This document shows positions 7,218 through 9,226 of a stretch of DNA of 9,226 bases, in pieces (within the stretch, counting starts at the first letter, position 1; each line of letters starts with the position of its first letter). Below the pieces are notes generated by a model. The model had not been told where the DNA came from. It saw only the letters and a program-made list of their open reading frames with translations, and ran no database searches. The translations under genes and the position numbers were made by a program. Source of the stretch: Acidobacteriota bacterium (lineage in GTDB: Bacteria; Acidobacteriota; Terriglobia; 20CM-2-55-15); contig QHXA01000128.1 of NCBI GenBank assembly GCA_003222755.1, positions 1 to 9,226 on the forward strand, read 5' to 3'.

Positions 7218-7810
7218 CAGTTGATCTCCTCTTCCTGGATTGTGAAATCGCCGCTCAGCCGGTATGAGGGAAGATCCGCGAAAATACGGACTTCGCCGGC
7301 CGGCGCGGTCCCGAATCGGAACTCGCCAAGCCTATCGGTAATGGTCGCTTCGATCTGCTGATCGGCCAGTGAGAGGCGGACCGGTATTCCAACCAGAAAG
7401 TGGTTGGCCTTGCGTTGGAGCAATTGCCCCAGAATAATTCGCGGTTTCCGGCCAATCCTCAGATGAACATCGACATCTACTGCTCGAAGAACGACCTGCT
7501 GGCAATCGGCTACACCACGTATGCCAACTGTCGCCGAAGCGATGGCGCTGTCAAAGAGTACCGCCGCTAACCGCTGACATTTTGAGGCCGGTTTGGAAAT
7601 CCCGTACATCGCGAGGCAATTTCGAACGGCGTAGTCAGGGGCATTTTCCAGAGCCGATACGTTCATTAAACCCAGAAGCGCACGCCACTCCGAAGCCTCG
7701 GCAAAGCAGTCGGCACAATTTGCAATATGTTCTTCAATGGGCCGTTCGTGTTGGGGGGATAACCGTCCCTCGGCGAATTCAATCAAAGACTCTAAACTTA
7801 GGTGTCGCAT
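7217..7810 (-). CDS. ZAS zinc-finger (anti-sigma-type) protein with C-terminal beta-sandwich
   Basis: This 197-residue protein is probably cytoplasmic. Residues 3-48 match the start of zf-HC2/anti-sigma ZAS domains: HLSLESLIEFAEGRLSP, then the zinc motif H-x3-C-x2-C (His28, Cys32, Cys35). Such domains bind ECF sigma factors. No transmembrane helix follows, unlike classical membrane anti-sigma factors. The C-terminal third (about 125-180) reads as a carboxypeptidase-regulatory-like beta-sandwich: ILGQLL, VGIPVRLS, then TDRLGEFRFGTAPAGEVRI. The middle (about 55-120) is not recognised. The ATG at 7810 is chosen because AAGGA lies 7 bases upstream; a GTG at 7825 would overlap that site. It is directly coupled to the HD-GYP gene. 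The ZAS motif is seen; sigma binding is inferred, since no sigma gene is in the window. Confidence 0.85.
   Translation of the reverse strand: MRHLSLESLIEFAEGRLSPQHERPIEEHIANCADCFAEASEWRALLGLMNVSALENAPDYAVRNCLAMYGISKPASKCQRLAAVLFDSAIASATVGIRGVADCQQVVLRAVDVDVHLRIGRKPRIILGQLLQRKANHFLVGIPVRLSLADQQIEATITDRLGEFRFGTAPAGEVRIFADLPSYRLSGDFTIQEEEIN
7226..7231 (-). promoter_or_regulatory. Ribosome binding site of the HD-GYP gene
   Basis: GAGGAG on the minus strand lies 8 bases before the ATG at 7215-7217. It sits inside the last codons of the upstream zinc-finger gene, whose TGA overlaps the ATG. Confidence 0.75.
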
Positions 7811-7817
7811 GAAATTG

Positions 7818-7823
7818 TCCTTC
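7818..7823 (-). promoter_or_regulatory. Ribosome binding site of the zinc-finger gene
   Basis: GAAGGA on the minus strand, with AAGGA 7 bases before the ATG at 7808-7810. This argues for the ATG over the in-frame GTG at 7823-7825. Confidence 0.7.
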
Positions 7824-7907
7824 ACCTAACAAGTCGGAAAAAAACCGTTGGAAAATACCATCAACTTGGTTGAGTGCCGGATTTTTTAGCGGGAATGCTT
7901 AATGGGA
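7824..7907. other. Intergenic spacer between CHAT and zinc-finger genes
   Basis: The spacer of roughly 80 bases is more A/T-rich than its neighbours, with T-runs on the minus strand. I find no convincing -35/-10 pair and no strong terminator hairpin; the best inverted repeat is only five bases (7861-7873). Whether the CHAT gene is cotranscribed with the three genes below it cannot be decided from this sequence. Confidence 0.5.
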
Positions 7908-9226
7908 TTACGGATTGCCGACCAAATAGAACGGAGCCCAGAAATAGGGGTGAGGCTCTTCCGCGCGAACCTGGCGGATGGCTTCCTGCAATGCCTCGGC
8001 TTTGGAACGGCCGCCGAGCCAGGCCTGATAGAAAGCGCGCATGAACATGGACGTCGAGCGGTCATTCACGTCCCACAGGCTCAATAGCAGCGAACGCGCG
8101 CCGGCATAGAGGAAACCTCTCATCAGCCCCAGCAGTTCATCAGCTCCACCCAAATCGCTCATTCCGGATTTGCAGCCGCTCAAGGTGACCAGATTGGTTT
8201 GACACGTCATCGAGTACAGATCCAGGGCGGTCAGTGGACCATCCGCGAGCTTGAGTGAAGAAAACATCGGATTGTCCGTTCGAAATACAGCATGTGTGGC
8301 AACGTGCAAAAACTCTGACTGCGCGGCCTCGCGGCGAAGGACGCGCCGGGTCGCGCGACGGTCGAAGTAGCTTCGAGCCTGTGGCACTAGCTTTCGAAGT
8401 GCAGAGATTTCATCGGCGATTTGAGGCGCTCGTTCGTCGGCAACTCCGATGATCAGCGGCCTGGCGTCGCGCACCGGCTGTCTCTCCATGCAATAGCGAA
8501 GCACGGAAGCACTCGGCGCGTAGGAGACCGTGTGCCGGTCAATCAAATATTCCGTGCCGTTCAAAAAAGCATGGAACGGCAGATAGTGAAGAACACCATG
8601 GGGCACCACGATCAGATGCTTGGAATCCAAAGCGCCGGCCAACGGCCGAATCAGCTCGACGTAGAGTTCCTCGAGATGCCGGTCCGTCGCTTCGCGCAAT
8701 TGAATCGCGTAGTCTCTCACGTAGGTGGAGCCCAGGAGGAATTTGTCCATCTGTAAACGCAATCGCTCGTGCAAATGTTGGATGCGGCTTTGGGTGCAGA
8801 GGTGCCGTTTGAGGACCGCCTTATTCCTGGAAATCACAAACGCCAGCACTTCGTCGCGAGCGACGAAGTATTCGACCATCGAGCAGTCGTCCGGCAGGAC
8901 CTCTTGCACATCCTGCACGGAGACGATACTGACCTTTTGCAGAGAGACATACTCCGGGTCGTGCTTCGACAGTTCCTTTAGATTTTTTGCCAGCTCCTTC
9001 TTTTTAACTGCGATATCTGCCGTGTTGTGCAACGTGGGGTTCTTGGCCGGTTCCGGGCCTGACCGGATGTAGTAACTATTGAGTTCTTCATGTAGCTTCT
9101 GGATCCGTCTGAGCAGGGAGTGGTTACCTTGCGCGTGCAGGACCGGCAAATGCTGGGACAGAAGATCGATCAGCCCGCGGGACTTAGAATGCTCGCACCA
9201 GTTGTACGCTTCGATCAGCTGACGAG
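7908..9226 (-). CDS. CHAT-domain caspase-like peptidase, N-terminus beyond the window
   Basis: This is the C-terminal 438 residues of a TPR/CHAT-type protein. The frame stays open to the right edge, and upstream of the internal TTG at 9149 it reads QLIEAYNWCEHSKSRGLIDL. That is the helical segment normally preceding CHAT domains after TPR repeats, so the gene starts outside the window. Counting from 9149: a helical, coiled region (about 10-75), a lead-in (about 80-175), then the CHAT domain (about 178-413). The domain shows VPHGVLHYLPFHA, the catalytic-His motif HVATHA (His286, codon 8292-8294) and the catalytic-Cys motif LSGCKSG (Cys326, codon 8172-8174). It ends with the usual YFWAPFYLVG. 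The caspase-type dyad is therefore intact. CHAT proteins are known as caspase-like peptidases, sometimes triggered by ligands or partners; the substrate here is unknown. It lies about 97 bases upstream of the zinc-finger gene, in the same orientation. Confidence 0.93.
   Translation of the reverse strand, partial: RQLIEAYNWCEHSKSRGLIDLLSQHLPVLHAQGNHSLLRRIQKLHEELNSYYIRSGPEPAKNPTLHNTADIAVKKKELAKNLKELSKHDPEYVSLQKVSIVSVQDVQEVLPDDCSMVEYFVARDEVLAFVISRNKAVLKRHLCTQSRIQHLHERLRLQMDKFLLGSTYVRDYAIQLREATDRHLEELYVELIRPLAGALDSKHLIVVPHGVLHYLPFHAFLNGTEYLIDRHTVSYAPSASVLRYCMERQPVRDARPLIIGVADERAPQIADEISALRKLVPQARSYFDRRATRRVLRREAAQSEFLHVATHAVFRTDNPMFSSLKLADGPLTALDLYSMTCQTNLVTLSGCKSGMSDLGGADELLGLMRGFLYAGARSLLLSLWDVNDRSTSMFMRAFYQAWLGGRSKAEALQEAIRQVRAEEPHPYFWAPFYLVGNP

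Noticed and set aside
7861..7873. Inverted repeat TCAAC-TTG-GTTGA as a terminator of the CHAT gene
   Set aside because: Only five base pairs with mixed A/T content and a three-base loop; too weak to call, although T-rich sequence follows on the minus strand.
9147..9149. TTG at 9149 as the start of the CHAT gene
   Set aside because: Upstream codons remain open to the window edge and encode a helical segment typical of CHAT proteins, so the start lies outside.

Overview
The window looks like an Acidobacteriota chromosome fragment. This is an inference from three family-level cues: a very large Oar-type TonB-dependent receptor with an N-terminal carboxypeptidase-regulatory-like domain, a soluble zinc-finger (ZAS) anti-sigma-type protein fused to a similar beta-sandwich, and a caspase-like CHAT protein beside an exported subtilisin. 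No rRNA, tRNA, CRISPR array or insertion sequence is visible.

Layout. Positions 1-3866 (+) hold the 3' part of the receptor gene; its start lies left of the window. A short convergent junction follows (3867-3998), with a strong intrinsic terminator for the minus strand. From the right edge down to 3999, everything lies on the minus strand as four genes in this transcription order: (i) a TPR/CHAT-type peptidase, truncated by the right edge (9226-7908); (ii) a ZAS zinc-finger protein with a C-terminal beta-sandwich (7810-7217); (iii) a minimal HD-GYP c-di-GMP phosphodiesterase (7217-6585); (iv) an exported protein with two complete subtilisin (S8) domains (6560-3999). Genes (ii) and (iii) overlap by TGATG, and (iii) and (iv) are 24 bases apart. 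Genes (i) and (ii) are about 97 bases apart. Genes (ii)-(iv) are almost surely one operon closed by the terminator at 3942-3970, and (i) may belong to it.

How the genes may work together (inference): the ZAS protein probably binds a sigma factor encoded outside the window. The CHAT protein has an intact His-Cys dyad and could process a partner. The HD-GYP enzyme would lower c-di-GMP, and the last gene exports a double protease. The set reads as a proteolysis-linked signalling module.

The most distinctive sequence feature is inside the subtilisin gene. Seven exact 8-residue repeats, with unit (D/E)QSTASFL, are inserted between the catalytic Asp and His of the first protease domain. The DNA copies have drifted at all eight codon columns, yet almost every change is silent, which points to selection on the repeated peptide.
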